The notes beneath the pieces were generated by a model that worked only from the letters and a program-made list of their open reading frames with translations, made no database searches and was not told the DNA's origin. From Bradyrhizobium tropiciagri (GTDB lineage: Bacteria > Pseudomonadota > Alphaproteobacteria > Rhizobiales > Xanthobacteraceae): 64,000 nt of DNA. The translations under genes and the position numbers were made by a program. This document shows positions 54,838 to 62,603 of this stretch, one piece after another (within the stretch, counting starts at the first letter, position 1; each line of letters opens with the position of its first letter). The stretch is taken from assembly GCF_018130545.1 (NCBI RefSeq), contig NZ_JAFCKF010000008.1, positions 371,965 through 435,964 of the forward strand, read 5' to 3'.

Positions 54838-55977
54838 ATGCTTGCCATGAATGATCCGAAAAGATCTCATGCGCTCGGGGCGAACTCGGCTGCGATTGAC
54901 GGCAGCGCTAAAGTTGCTGAACTGACGAAGCGTTTTGAGTCTCGAGCCGCGGTCCTAGAAGCGCAAGCAAGTATTTTCTTGTGGATGATCATAGGTTTGT
55001 TGTTCGCGGGGGCGTTCGCCTTCCTCTTCGCGGCCGAGATCGCCAAGTTTGATCTTGGGAGCGCTCCGACTCTCGCCGAGCAATACCAGACCGCAGATAG
55101 GGCCTATAAAGACAATGAACAATCGATCTCGCAGATCGACAACCTAATAAAACAACTCGGAGACGATAGCGCGGTCACCGCCAAAATTGATGTAAGCATC
55201 AAGGATGCTCAGACGCGACTTTCTGCTCTCATCGAACCGCTCATGCTAAAGTGCGCCGTGGTGCACAAATCGTACACGATCAATCCTCTCGACTTTGATT
55301 TGGGTGTGCTGGAGTCAGCTAATCGCAAGGGAGAATTTTACATCTTAGCGCCTGGCAGCACGCTCTATTTTGATTCGAAGGATTCTGCATCGCGATGCGC
55401 CGATGACATTAGAGGTCGAGAGGCGGATATCAGGTCGATCATTGGGGAGATTAACCAACTTCAGATAAATCGATCAGCCAGCAAGAGTCAGTTTAGTGCA
55501 GCCCAGGCGGCAAGGATTGCCGAATCCACCGGGGAGAAGCAACGATTTGAGCAAGAGGGGAAATCGTTACACTTCTTAAGGGCTGCACTAATCGATCAAA
55601 TTTTGTTCGAAAAGCTCTACGGCAAGAACGCAGCTAGGGTCCTGCCTCCAGCCTCTGGAACTGCAGCAGCTAACTCGGAGACCAAGAATGACACACAGGT
55701 AAACTGGCCGGCAATAATTCAAACGAATGCAACCAGATATGGTGCGCTTCTCATAGTGTTTTTTCTTGTCGCGATTTTGGTTCCGCAATATCGATACAAT
55801 GTTCGGCTTGCGAGCTATTACCAATCTCGCTCTGACTTGATTGTGCTTTTGAACGGCAATATTCCCAGCACCGAATTCGCACAGATCGTAGCGGCGATCA
55901 CGCCGACGATCGATTTTGGCAAGGCACCAAAGACACCAATCGAGCAACTGGTGGAGGTTGCAAAGCTTGCAAAATAG
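54838..55977 (+). CDS. Coiled-coil membrane protein of unknown function
   Basis: A 379-residue protein with two membrane helices: residues about 45-67 (ASIFLWMIIGLLFAGAFAFL) and 301-318 (RYGALLIVFFLVAILVPQY). The 230-residue region between them is polar with coiled-coil segments (AYKDNEQSISQIDNLIKQLG; IIGEINQLQINRSASKSQFS) and could lie in the periplasm. A second ATG three codons in is an alternative start. I do not recognise a family. It follows the TIR-STAND gene after a 424-base gap, in the same direction, and converges on the SDR gene; any partnership is speculative. Confidence 0.75.
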   Translation: MLAMNDPKRSHALGANSAAIDGSAKVAELTKRFESRAAVLEAQASIFLWMIIGLLFAGAFAFLFAAEIAKFDLGSAPTLAEQYQTADRAYKDNEQSISQIDNLIKQLGDDSAVTAKIDVSIKDAQTRLSALIEPLMLKCAVVHKSYTINPLDFDLGVLESANRKGEFYILAPGSTLYFDSKDSASRCADDIRGREADIRSIIGEINQLQINRSASKSQFSAAQAARIAESTGEKQRFEQEGKSLHFLRAALIDQILFEKLYGKNAARVLPPASGTAAANSETKNDTQVNWPAIIQTNATRYGALLIVFFLVAILVPQYRYNVRLASYYQSRSDLIVLLNGNIPSTEFAQIVAAITPTIDFGKAPKTPIEQLVEVAKLAK

Positions 55978-55996
55978 CAACCCAACGCATGCGCGT

Positions 55997-56731
55997 TTAA
56001 TTTGTTGCGCGTGATCCTCCCTCGTCCAACAGAAACACCTTTCCTGACTCCTTCGAACTATCAAGCCTCACAATCTCGTCTACGACGGCTTCGGTGGCAA
56101 TCGTTCCAGGAAAATCCACTGGACAAATGGCGTTTGCGCGAATTGCTATGTTCTCATATTCGGAGGCGAGGTGACATGTCAGATAGTTAAGAGCTGCCTT
56201 AGACGCACTATAGAATCCTTGACCAAAACCTGGATAGACGTTTAGGCCGGAGACGCTTGAAACATTGATGATGTTTCTGTTGAATTGCCTATTCTGTTCG
56301 GCGCTCTTCTTCCAGAAGTAATCAACAAAGGAAGACGCAAGCAGGACCGGCGCGATCGCATTCAAGAACAGTTGATCCTGAACGCTCGCTAGGTGGCTCC
56401 ACGTATACTTGAGCTCTCCGTAGAAACGAATGTCTGCTGCCGCATTGACTAAAAGGTCGATCTTGCCAAATCGGGCGAGGCATACTTCTACGATCCGCTT
56501 TTGGTCATCTGCTTTCTTCAGATCAGCCTTGATGAGATACGGCAAACTTAACGACTTGCACTGAACTGTCTCGCGCGTGAGTGGATCGAAAGATTGAACG
56601 AGTTGCGAATCGAACTGTGATGGCAGGTTCTGATGGTACACGCCCAAAATATTATAGTCCGCCGACAGTCGTTCACAAATCCTGGATCCCAGTTTGCCGG
56701 CGGCGCCGGTAACGACACATACACGCCTCAT
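55997..56731 (-). CDS. Short-chain dehydrogenase in the repeat-peptide operon
   Basis: A 244-residue NAD(P)-dependent SDR. The ATG at 56731 follows the dioxygenase TAA by 2 bases; a GTG at 56743 overlapping it is also possible. Motifs: cofactor loop VVTGAAGKLGSRICERL, LLVNAAADIRFYGELK, catalytic Ser in IINVSSVSGLNVYPGFG and Tyr-x-x-x-Lys in GFYSASKAALNYL. The end VDEIVRLDSSKESGKVFLLD, then GGSRATN, fits classical SDRs. Close coupling to an Fe/2-oxoglutarate oxygenase and a repeat peptide suggests it oxidises a hydroxylated side chain or a related small molecule. This is inference; sugar or amino-acid substrates are alternatives. Confidence 0.92.
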   Translation of the reverse strand: MRRVCVVTGAAGKLGSRICERLSADYNILGVYHQNLPSQFDSQLVQSFDPLTRETVQCKSLSLPYLIKADLKKADDQKRIVEVCLARFGKIDLLVNAAADIRFYGELKYTWSHLASVQDQLFLNAIAPVLLASSFVDYFWKKSAEQNRQFNRNIINVSSVSGLNVYPGFGQGFYSASKAALNYLTCHLASEYENIAIRANAICPVDFPGTIATEAVVDEIVRLDSSKESGKVFLLDEGGSRATN

Positions 56732-56733
56732 GT

Positions 56734-57510
56734 TTAGGTCCACTTAGCTATCGAGGCTTTGCCAAATTTCGCAGAAACTGTTTCAACAGTTGAATGAGCC
56801 CAAAGCACAATGCAATTGCGCTCTATCTGCAAGTTGCTCCGGAATGAATGATACGAATGCGGCGTGCATTCGAATATAATCAACGAATTGTTTACGGGCG
56901 GGACACTCGCCGAAGCGTTTTGGATACTATCGAAAGGGGTTTCATATAGACCTGTATCACCTCCATAGCCTGGAGCCCAATCCGAATTTGCAAGGTAAAA
57001 GATCAGCGCCACTGAGCGAACGACACACACTGGCTCGATATGCCGATCTCGGCACACCCCGGTCGAATAGTTGCAGCCAGCGTGATCTGAAAGCACGATG
57101 TTCGTCGCTCCGCAGGGACCGGGAAACCATCCTACGCAAAGATCGTTGTGAATCCATCCATTCGCACTGCCGACGCGATGGTGATGCAGTCCCCCATCAA
57201 TGTGCCCAGTCGTTGCGACTCCGACTAGATTGCTAATAAGGTCGTGCCATTCACGCGAAAAAAATGGATAGAACAAAGCGGCCGTGGACGGAGTGACGCC
57301 CATCGTCCAAGCATCATATCGGCTGTCTGAATTATTTGCCTGGCCGACTTCAGTGACGTTGAATTCCGTGAGGGTGTTCCTGAAGTTTAGCTCGAGGGTC
57401 TCGTATATCTCTCTCCGAAATACGTTCGTCGCACGCAGGTGTCGGAACGGCCTTTCATATTCAAACCAGCGCTGCCCCGACAGCATGGTGGCGATGTTGT
57501 CCCGAGCCAT
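56734..57510 (-). CDS. Fe(II)/2-oxoglutarate dioxygenase (prolyl-hydroxylase-like)
   Basis: A 258-residue oxygenase. The iron ligands fit the His-x-Asp...His facial triad: His121-Asn-Asp123 in GWIHNDLCVGW and a distal His218 in ECTPHSYHSFRSN, with Arg224 placed to bind 2-oxoglutarate. The stretch NSDWAPGYGGDTGLYET matches the Trp-x-x-x-x-Gly-Gly-x-x-x-Leu segment of P4H/Tpa1-like enzymes. The ATG at 57510 is used; a GTG at 57519 is possible. The gene lies 92 bases after the GPQP repeat peptide gene and directly before the SDR gene, on the same strand. Likely role: hydroxylating prolines of that peptide. The Cys-rich insert CNYSTGVC between the ligands is unusual. Confidence 0.85.
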   Translation of the reverse strand: MARDNIATMLSGQRWFEYERPFRHLRATNVFRREIYETLELNFRNTLTEFNVTEVGQANNSDSRYDAWTMGVTPSTAALFYPFFSREWHDLISNLVGVATTGHIDGGLHHHRVGSANGWIHNDLCVGWFPGPCGATNIVLSDHAGCNYSTGVCRDRHIEPVCVVRSVALIFYLANSDWAPGYGGDTGLYETPFDSIQNASASVPPVNNSLIIFECTPHSYHSFRSNLQIERNCIVLWAHSTVETVSAKFGKASIAKWT

Positions 57511-57602
57511 GGGTCTCACTTCACCTTACTAAGTCGCCGTGTGGCCGCCCTGGTTTCTATCTTGCTTCACGGTGATCCCTGATCTCCCGGACCCGACCCA
57601 GG

Positions 57603-57911
57603 TCAGTGTTGGGGGCCAGGCTGTGGTCCGGGCTGAGGCCCGGGTTGCGGTCCCGGCCGGGTGCGCTGGCCGTTTGTGGCCGGTTGCGGACCGGGTTGTG
57701 GTCCGGGCTGCGGCCCGGGTTGTGGTCCGGGCTGCGGCCCGGGTTGTGGTCCGGGCTGCGGCTCTGACCGTTTGCGCTGGCCATTTCTGGCTGGTTGCGG
57801 GCCTGGCTGCGGACCTGGCTGCGGTCCCGGTTGAGGTCCGGGCTGCGGTCCTGCCTTTGGACCGAATTGCGAAGGACTCGTATGATGTGTTTGAGGCGCC
57901 CAAAGAGTCAT
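57603..57911 (-). CDS. Gly-Pro-Gln-Pro repeat peptide (candidate modified precursor)
   Basis: A 102-residue peptide. The ATG at 57911 has AGGGGA 7 bases upstream, a strong ribosome-binding site. Layout: N-terminal segment MTLWAPQTHHTSPSQFGPKA (1-20); block 1, five GPQP units (21-40); linker ARNGQRKRSE (41-50); block 2, PQP plus six GPQP units (51-77); linker ATNGQRTR (78-85); block 3, P plus three GPQP units and GPQH (86-102). No signal peptide. Every second Pro precedes Gly, as in X-Pro-Gly sites of collagen-type prolyl hydroxylases. The two basic NGQRxR linkers look like processing sites. The opposite strand and other frames are also open because the DNA is repetitive, but lack such a start. 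Confidence 0.6.
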   Translation of the reverse strand: MTLWAPQTHHTSPSQFGPKAGPQPGPQPGPQPGPQPGPQPARNGQRKRSEPQPGPQPGPQPGPQPGPQPGPQPGPQPATNGQRTRPGPQPGPQPGPQPGPQH

Positions 57912-58062
57912 GCTGCAATCCCCTACGAGCGTGATCGCTTCAAAAGCCCTTGGGCTTGCTCACCTTTCTCGCGGGTAAGGGCGCGGGCTCTTGGCAACTC
58001 GCTATGAATGAACGATTATACGGATACCACCATAGCTAGATATTGAGCGGACTGCACCAAAA
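57912..58062. promoter_or_regulatory. Divergent promoter region of the repeat-peptide cassette
   Basis: A 151-base gap between the leftward peptide gene and the rightward oxygenase-like gene. The right half (58005-58055) is AT-rich and likely contains one or both promoters. No clear operator palindrome was found. Confidence 0.4.
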
Positions 58063-58791
58063 ATGCGACGTGAAATTGTAATTGCCGACAATTTCTACGA
58101 GGACCCGGATGCCGTCGTCCGGTACGCTCACTCCCTCCAGTATATGTTTCCTTACAACACACCTGAGGACGGGATAGAGGGTAAGCCGATTTTTTGGCGA
58201 ACTTCTAGATTTCGGCAAAGCGCTTGTTGTCCGATAAAGTCATCGCAGGCCATTATTGATCGACTTGAATTTCTAACGGGCGAGAAGATCGACCTTGACC
58301 ACTGGAATTTGGATTTCCCCGTTGACTGCCAAGGCTACCCAATTAACGAATTTGAAAAGATTCCTCGCGGCTGTTGGTGGAACGGGGCATTCCATGTGAA
58401 GCACTGGAGTGCTCAACAGCTTGGGGAGGGGGTCCACAGCCACACTGATACCGACATTTGGAGTGCAGTTGGTGTCAACGGTTGGGTGGGGCTCATATAT
58501 TTGAATCGGGACGGAGATACGCGAGCCGGACTGCACACCTGGGCCAACAAACACAAAGATCGTCAGCACGACTGGATGACGCCACCCGAAAATTGGCTAG
58601 AAATAGACACTCTAGGTAGCGTGTTTAACAGACTGATCCTTCACCGCGGGGGACTACCGCACAGCGGGGCCCCAGGTTGGGGCACGCAAGTTACCGACGG
58701 TCGGCTGTTTCAGACATTCTTTTTCAGAACGCTGATGGTTTCGGAAGCGCCTCCGATTTCGGATCCTTTTGCCGTCTACCGACAACAATGA
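58063..58791 (+). CDS. DUF6445-like oxygenase-fold protein
   Basis: A 242-residue protein. It opens REIVIADNFYEDPDAVVRYA, a start typical of this family. Putative iron ligands: His127-Thr-Asp129 in GVHSHTDTDIWSAVGVNGWV (one of two adjacent His), distal His200 in LHRGGLPHSGAPGWG, and Arg214 in GRLFQTFFF as the 2-oxoglutarate contact. The double-stranded beta-helix layout GLIYLNRDGDTRAGLHTW between them agrees with a 2-oxoglutarate oxygenase fold. It overlaps the next gene by ATGA. It is divergent from the peptide-dioxygenase-SDR operon and likely acts in the same pathway. Catalysis is not proven for this family. Confidence 0.78.
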   Translation: MRREIVIADNFYEDPDAVVRYAHSLQYMFPYNTPEDGIEGKPIFWRTSRFRQSACCPIKSSQAIIDRLEFLTGEKIDLDHWNLDFPVDCQGYPINEFEKIPRGCWWNGAFHVKHWSAQQLGEGVHSHTDTDIWSAVGVNGWVGLIYLNRDGDTRAGLHTWANKHKDRQHDWMTPPENWLEIDTLGSVFNRLILHRGGLPHSGAPGWGTQVTDGRLFQTFFFRTLMVSEAPPISDPFAVYRQQ

Positions 58792-59900
58792 TGATCTTCA
58801 TTGAAACGATTAGTTTTGATTCTCGCCGTCGGAATCCGAAAGGTGCGTTGGCGGCCCGCAAGAACGCCAAGGAGGCGATCCAGCGTCCAGAATGGAGCCG
58901 CCATCGGTCTGTAAATCCCGAAGACTCCCCTGTCGTCTACGTTGCTGAACAAAAGAAGAAATCGAAAGCAACGATCACAGTCCGACTAAGTTGCTCCCAT
59001 AGCAGCGTTGGTTCGCTCGAGGTTCGAGTGGCAAAGCACGTTGCTGGCCGCCGGGTTGCTTTTGTGCGTGGGTCAACGAGATTGACGACGTTCAAACTCT
59101 TGCGCCCACCGCCTGTCTTCGGTCGCGTCGGCATATGGGATGTTGAATGGAATTGGCAATACAGAGTTCGGCGAACCGAAAAATGGCAAGACCTCTATAC
59201 CACACGCCATCGATTTTATATCGTCCAAGGATTGCCAACAGCTCCTTGGAATCAACTTCGACCTCACTCCTCAAATACAAGGCTCCCGTGGACCGATGTG
59301 CTCAACTATTCATGCCGGTGGGCAGAAGGCGCCGCGACGGTCAAGTCTGCAGCAGCTCTTGTGACGAAACGAGTGAATGGTCTTGGTTCGAATGTGGTCA
59401 CGTATGATTGTCCTGGCGGAGGAAGTTCTCATTACTCTTTCCCTAACTTTGACCTTTCAGCTTTTTTAGATCGGCTAGGCGGCGGGATAGGAAATGGGAT
59501 TTATGTCAACTGTAGTGATTGTGCATCTATCGTTTCAACCTTCGCCAACGCGCTCGGCTGTGACTTGTGGCAATCGACCATGGGCTACGGATTTGCGCTA
59601 AACAAGGTCCAATCGATTGGCAGCAAGAGGTGGCGGACTCCCTGTGGATGGACCTCCTTCAACTATCACGAAGCAGCGTGGACGGGAGGATGCACTGTTG
59701 ACGATTGCGTTTATGACGCGTGCCTGCATGTTAATGGTCACAATGATCCCACGCAGCCGCCCAATGAACCACTTTTGCCAATGAGCATGAAGTTTGGGAA
59801 TGTCGGAGACCTCCTCTATCGCGATAGGTTAGCCTCTCCGGCTGGGCGACCCTTGTGCAATCCGAGGCCAGCTTCACGCCAACGACGCAAGGTAGAGTAA
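58788..59900 (+). CDS. Transglutaminase-like cysteine protein
   Basis: A 370-residue protein started by the ATG overlapping the previous TGA. Residues about 60-150 look like a beta-sandwich (ATITVRLSCSHSSVGSLEVR to YTTRHRFYIVQGLPTAPW). The C-terminal domain carries a transglutaminase-type triad: Cys242 in YVNCSDCASIVSTFANALG (the Cys-x-Asp-x-Ala pattern), His294 in FNYHEAAWTGG and Asp310 in VYDACLHVNGHNDPTQPP. Such folds act as peptidases, amidases or cross-linking acyltransferases; Gln is the usual acyl donor, and the neighbouring peptide is Gln-rich. No signal peptide. The next gene abuts it, suggesting a two-protein unit. Confidence 0.75.
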   Translation: MMIFIETISFDSRRRNPKGALAARKNAKEAIQRPEWSRHRSVNPEDSPVVYVAEQKKKSKATITVRLSCSHSSVGSLEVRVAKHVAGRRVAFVRGSTRLTTFKLLRPPPVFGRVGIWDVEWNWQYRVRRTEKWQDLYTTRHRFYIVQGLPTAPWNQLRPHSSNTRLPWTDVLNYSCRWAEGAATVKSAAALVTKRVNGLGSNVVTYDCPGGGSSHYSFPNFDLSAFLDRLGGGIGNGIYVNCSDCASIVSTFANALGCDLWQSTMGYGFALNKVQSIGSKRWRTPCGWTSFNYHEAAWTGGCTVDDCVYDACLHVNGHNDPTQPPNEPLLPMSMKFGNVGDLLYRDRLASPAGRPLCNPRPASRQRRKVE

Positions 59901-60374
59901 ATGGACCCTGAGCAGCGCAGATTCTTGAAAAAAAAGTACGGCGCTGCTGCTTGGCCCCGAGTCAAATCGCGAATTGGTCGCCGCAAAAGCTTGAATCTAC
60001 AAGATTTGACACTTCCTAATGCCCGACTGATCAAGCTGAGCAGGACAGATACTACGAGGCCATCAAGAGTTCACGCAATCTGGCAGCTCAACGATGACCC
60101 CGATTGCATGATCGCGGTCAGTGTCTCTGTCTGGGCGTCGGTCGGTGCAACGCATGATGAATTGCTAAATCTCCTCGGAACAATTCAATCTGGGGACGTG
60201 ACACAAGACGCTGATCAGAGCGCCATCGGAGAGATTGGATTTTCGATCCACGATACGATGAATCTCTTTGCAACCGGAAATGTTGTAGTCATGGTTCGCA
60301 ACGCTGGAAAGCACGTAGTATCAGTTCGTCGTATCTCGGAAATAGTTGACCTGTTCATCAAGCGCAATGAATAA
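59901..60374 (+). CDS. Small partner protein of unknown function
   Basis: A 157-residue protein whose ATG follows the upstream TAA without a gap. N-terminal basic segment (FLKKKYGAAAWPRVKSRIGR), then an alpha/beta domain with DPDCMIAVSVSVWASVGA and a C-terminal strand-helix NVVVMVRNAGKHVVSVRRIS ending in a short helix. No catalytic residues or membrane segments are evident. It seems always to follow this type of transglutaminase-like gene in what I recall, so it may be a substrate-binding partner or inhibitor. That is memory-based and uncertain. Confidence 0.65.
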   Translation: MDPEQRRFLKKKYGAAAWPRVKSRIGRRKSLNLQDLTLPNARLIKLSRTDTTRPSRVHAIWQLNDDPDCMIAVSVSVWASVGATHDELLNLLGTIQSGDVTQDADQSAIGEIGFSIHDTMNLFATGNVVVMVRNAGKHVVSVRRISEIVDLFIKRNE

Positions 60375-61139
60375 AGCCACGATCGATTCCCTCTTCCGTC
60401 GACTGAATTGCGCCCATGTTGCGCTATCAGGAAGACGTCCGGGTGTAGAAGACGTCCGGTGTGGATACTGCAGTCGATTGCCGGAAAGCGGCCAGGTAAT
60501 ACGCCACTTTGCGCGCTAAGCGTGGAGCCCGCCTCTCCTCTACTGTCGGTCCGCGATCTCAAAGTCTGGTCGGGGAGAGGGTAGAGTAAAATTGGAGCCG
60601 GCACCGCGTTGGCAAACGCGCACAAAACTTCATCATCGATTCTTGTTTTCCTGAGTGTGCCTTCCAACGCATTTGCAACGGAGGCAACCGCCGCGGTAGT
60701 TCCGCTGGGACTGAGATAAGGTTTTGAAGGCAGTTCCGTCGGCTTGCACCGACCTGATATGCGTAACTTTTCGTACTGCAGGAGCCCCGAATATTTTCAT
60801 TCTGTGTAAAAGGCAGTGTTTTGGAGAGGATTTGAGGCTCTCCCGTCGCCAAGGGAGAGAACCTGACCTGCAGTAGTCGAGCAATTCTTTTTCTAGATTC
60901 TCTCCCTCCCGGGATTCGTCCATAACGCAGACTTAAGTGAATGCCATCGGCGGGCTGTTGAGAATCGCATTTTCGACCGGCACCTTTAGTGCGACAATTC
61001 ACCTCGGAAATCGTCCCGATGTTTGATGGCTGCCAGCCTCTTTCACGGTGAAGCGCTAAACGGGTCTGGCGCGATCCGACCGTCGTCCTTGCGTCATCCG
61101 CGCAAAGAGAATGTTCCATCGATATTAAGAGTTGCGCGC
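60375..61139. other. 765-base gap, likely degenerate DNA
   Basis: No gene is supported; long frames on the minus strand (to about 61119) have no ribosome-binding site and unnatural composition. Near 60430-60465 the string GAAGACGTCCGG appears twice in close tandem. The stretch may be a remnant of a mobile element, but I recognised no inverted ends or transposase. Confidence 0.4.
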
Positions 61140-62309
61140 ATGCATACTGAATTTACCCGGAAGGAGCTATACGACCTCGTGTGGTCTCAACCGATGAGAA
61201 CTGTGGCAGCCAGCCTCGGTATCTCCGACGTTGCCCTGGCAAAGCACTGCAAGAAGGCTGACATTCCTGTACCCGAACGAGGATACTGGGCGAGGAAGCA
61301 AGCTGGAAAGCCAACCATACAAATCGCGTTGCCGCCTCGGTTTCCGGGGGCCTCTGATCGTGTGGGGGAATCGGGGAGCAATAGCTATTGGGGCCCGGAT
61401 TGGGCAGAAAAAGTCAAGGAGATCGCTGTCCCACCTGTCCCCATGTTTGATGAGGATATGGCCTCCGTCGAACAGCGCGCCAGAAGGCTGGTGGGCGAGG
61501 TCCGCTGCAGGCGGGCATTTGAACCCGCGCATCCACTCGTGGCGAAACTTCTTGCTCGTGACGATGAGCGGCGGAAAGATTTCGTGAAATGGCGTTCGGA
61601 TTACTACGCGCCGAGGTACGACGCTGGAATCGAACGGAGACGGCTGCTGATCATCAACGCGCTCTTTCTGGCCGCTGCTCGTCTTGGATGTCGGCCTTCA
61701 ATGAACACCTCGAAATACGGCCAAGACGCGGGTAGCGAAAGAGATATCTGTATCACCATCGGCCGTGCCCATGTGCACTTTACAGTCGAGCCGATCAAAT
61801 CAAAGAAGGAAGGCCAGAAGGAACGTTTGTGTCTCGCTTTCGGCGCAGCGCGCGATCGAGCAAACTCGAATAGAGTCTGGGAAGATAGCGACGAAAGCCG
61901 GTTGGAGGGCGAGCTGACGGAGGTTTTAGTCGAAATGCTGGTCAGCGCGGAGCTCTCTTACCGCGGTGGCCTCGTGCGACATAGAGAATGGATTATTGAG
62001 CGAAAGCGTGCAGCTGAGGCTGAACTTAGGCGACGGCAGGAAGAGGCCGAACGAAAAGCGCGCGAGCTTCGAGAAAGGTTGGAAAGGGAACGGATTCGAC
62101 GTTTGCTGTCACAAGCCAGGGCGCTGGACCGCGCCAACCAGATCCGGACTTATGTGGAATCAGCCCGACTACGAGTTGCCGAGATACCAATGACTAAAGC
62201 TGAATTTGAAGAATGGGCAAGTTGGGCGGAACGAGAAGCAGATCGTATAGATCCGCTGAAGAGCGGTATGATAGCGCAAGCTATTCAGGAGCATTGTGAG
62301 GAAGGGTGA
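61140..62309 (+). CDS. HTH and coiled-coil protein of unknown function
   Basis: A 389-residue protein. The ATG at 61140 (MHTEFTRKELYDLVWSQPM) is chosen over a start at 61023 because the conserved part begins there. Residues 7-55 form a helix-turn-helix: MRTVAASLGISDVALAKHCK then KADIPVPERGYWARKQAGKP. This N-terminal domain recurs on uncharacterised proteins of mobile islands. The middle is mixed alpha/beta. Residues about 290-350 are an extremely charged coiled coil (ELRRRQEEAERKARELRERL). It is likely a DNA-binding protein of the island, perhaps defence-related or regulatory. Confidence 0.75.
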   Translation: MHTEFTRKELYDLVWSQPMRTVAASLGISDVALAKHCKKADIPVPERGYWARKQAGKPTIQIALPPRFPGASDRVGESGSNSYWGPDWAEKVKEIAVPPVPMFDEDMASVEQRARRLVGEVRCRRAFEPAHPLVAKLLARDDERRKDFVKWRSDYYAPRYDAGIERRRLLIINALFLAAARLGCRPSMNTSKYGQDAGSERDICITIGRAHVHFTVEPIKSKKEGQKERLCLAFGAARDRANSNRVWEDSDESRLEGELTEVLVEMLVSAELSYRGGLVRHREWIIERKRAAEAELRRRQEEAERKARELRERLERERIRRLLSQARALDRANQIRTYVESARLRVAEIPMTKAEFEEWASWAEREADRIDPLKSGMIAQAIQEHCEEG

Positions 62310-62458
62310 TCTTGTGCGCTAGGATCTGAGGTCTTCTGATATTTGCTCTCGTAGCAGTCTGCTCGCGCCTGAAGGCGCTACTCGTCGGATCGGTAACGCG
62401 TAGACAAAGGCTCGCGACGAGATCGAACCTCAGCTCGGTCATCGTGCTGTTCTGCTTG

Positions 62459-62501
62459 GCGCGTGCGGCAACGGGCCGCACCGGGCTCTCCGTAAACCGA
62501 G
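62459..62501. repeat. GC-rich repeat element, copy 2
   Basis: A 43-base near-identical copy of the element at 48557-48598, starting GCGCGTGCGGCAACGG and ending AAACCGAG. Arms GGCTC and GAGCC are better paired here than in copy 1. It lies 150 bases beyond the HTH/coiled-coil gene. Confidence 0.75.
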
Positions 62502-62603
62502 CCGCGTGGCGTCTCGGCCATTCGGCTGCGATCCCTCACGCAAGCAAGAGATAATCAAGAGATAATAATGTGTCGCTCGCCGGAGGCACTCGCCCGCGGG
62601 CCC

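Noticed and set aside
57529-57918. Second minus-strand frame through the same repeat (Ala/Arg/Thr-rich, 129 residues)
   Set aside because: TTG start, composition of a shadow frame; shares the repeat but lacks the regular linker structure.
57539-57934. Open frame on the plus strand opposite the GPQP peptide (Val/Ala/Arg-rich, 131 residues)
   Set aside because: It starts with GTG without a ribosome-binding site and exists because the tandem repeat keeps all frames open. The minus-strand frame with ATG and AGGGGA is preferred.
60559-61119. 186-residue minus-strand frame in the gap before the HTH gene
   Set aside because: No ribosome-binding site, no family resemblance and amino-acid use unlike neighbours.
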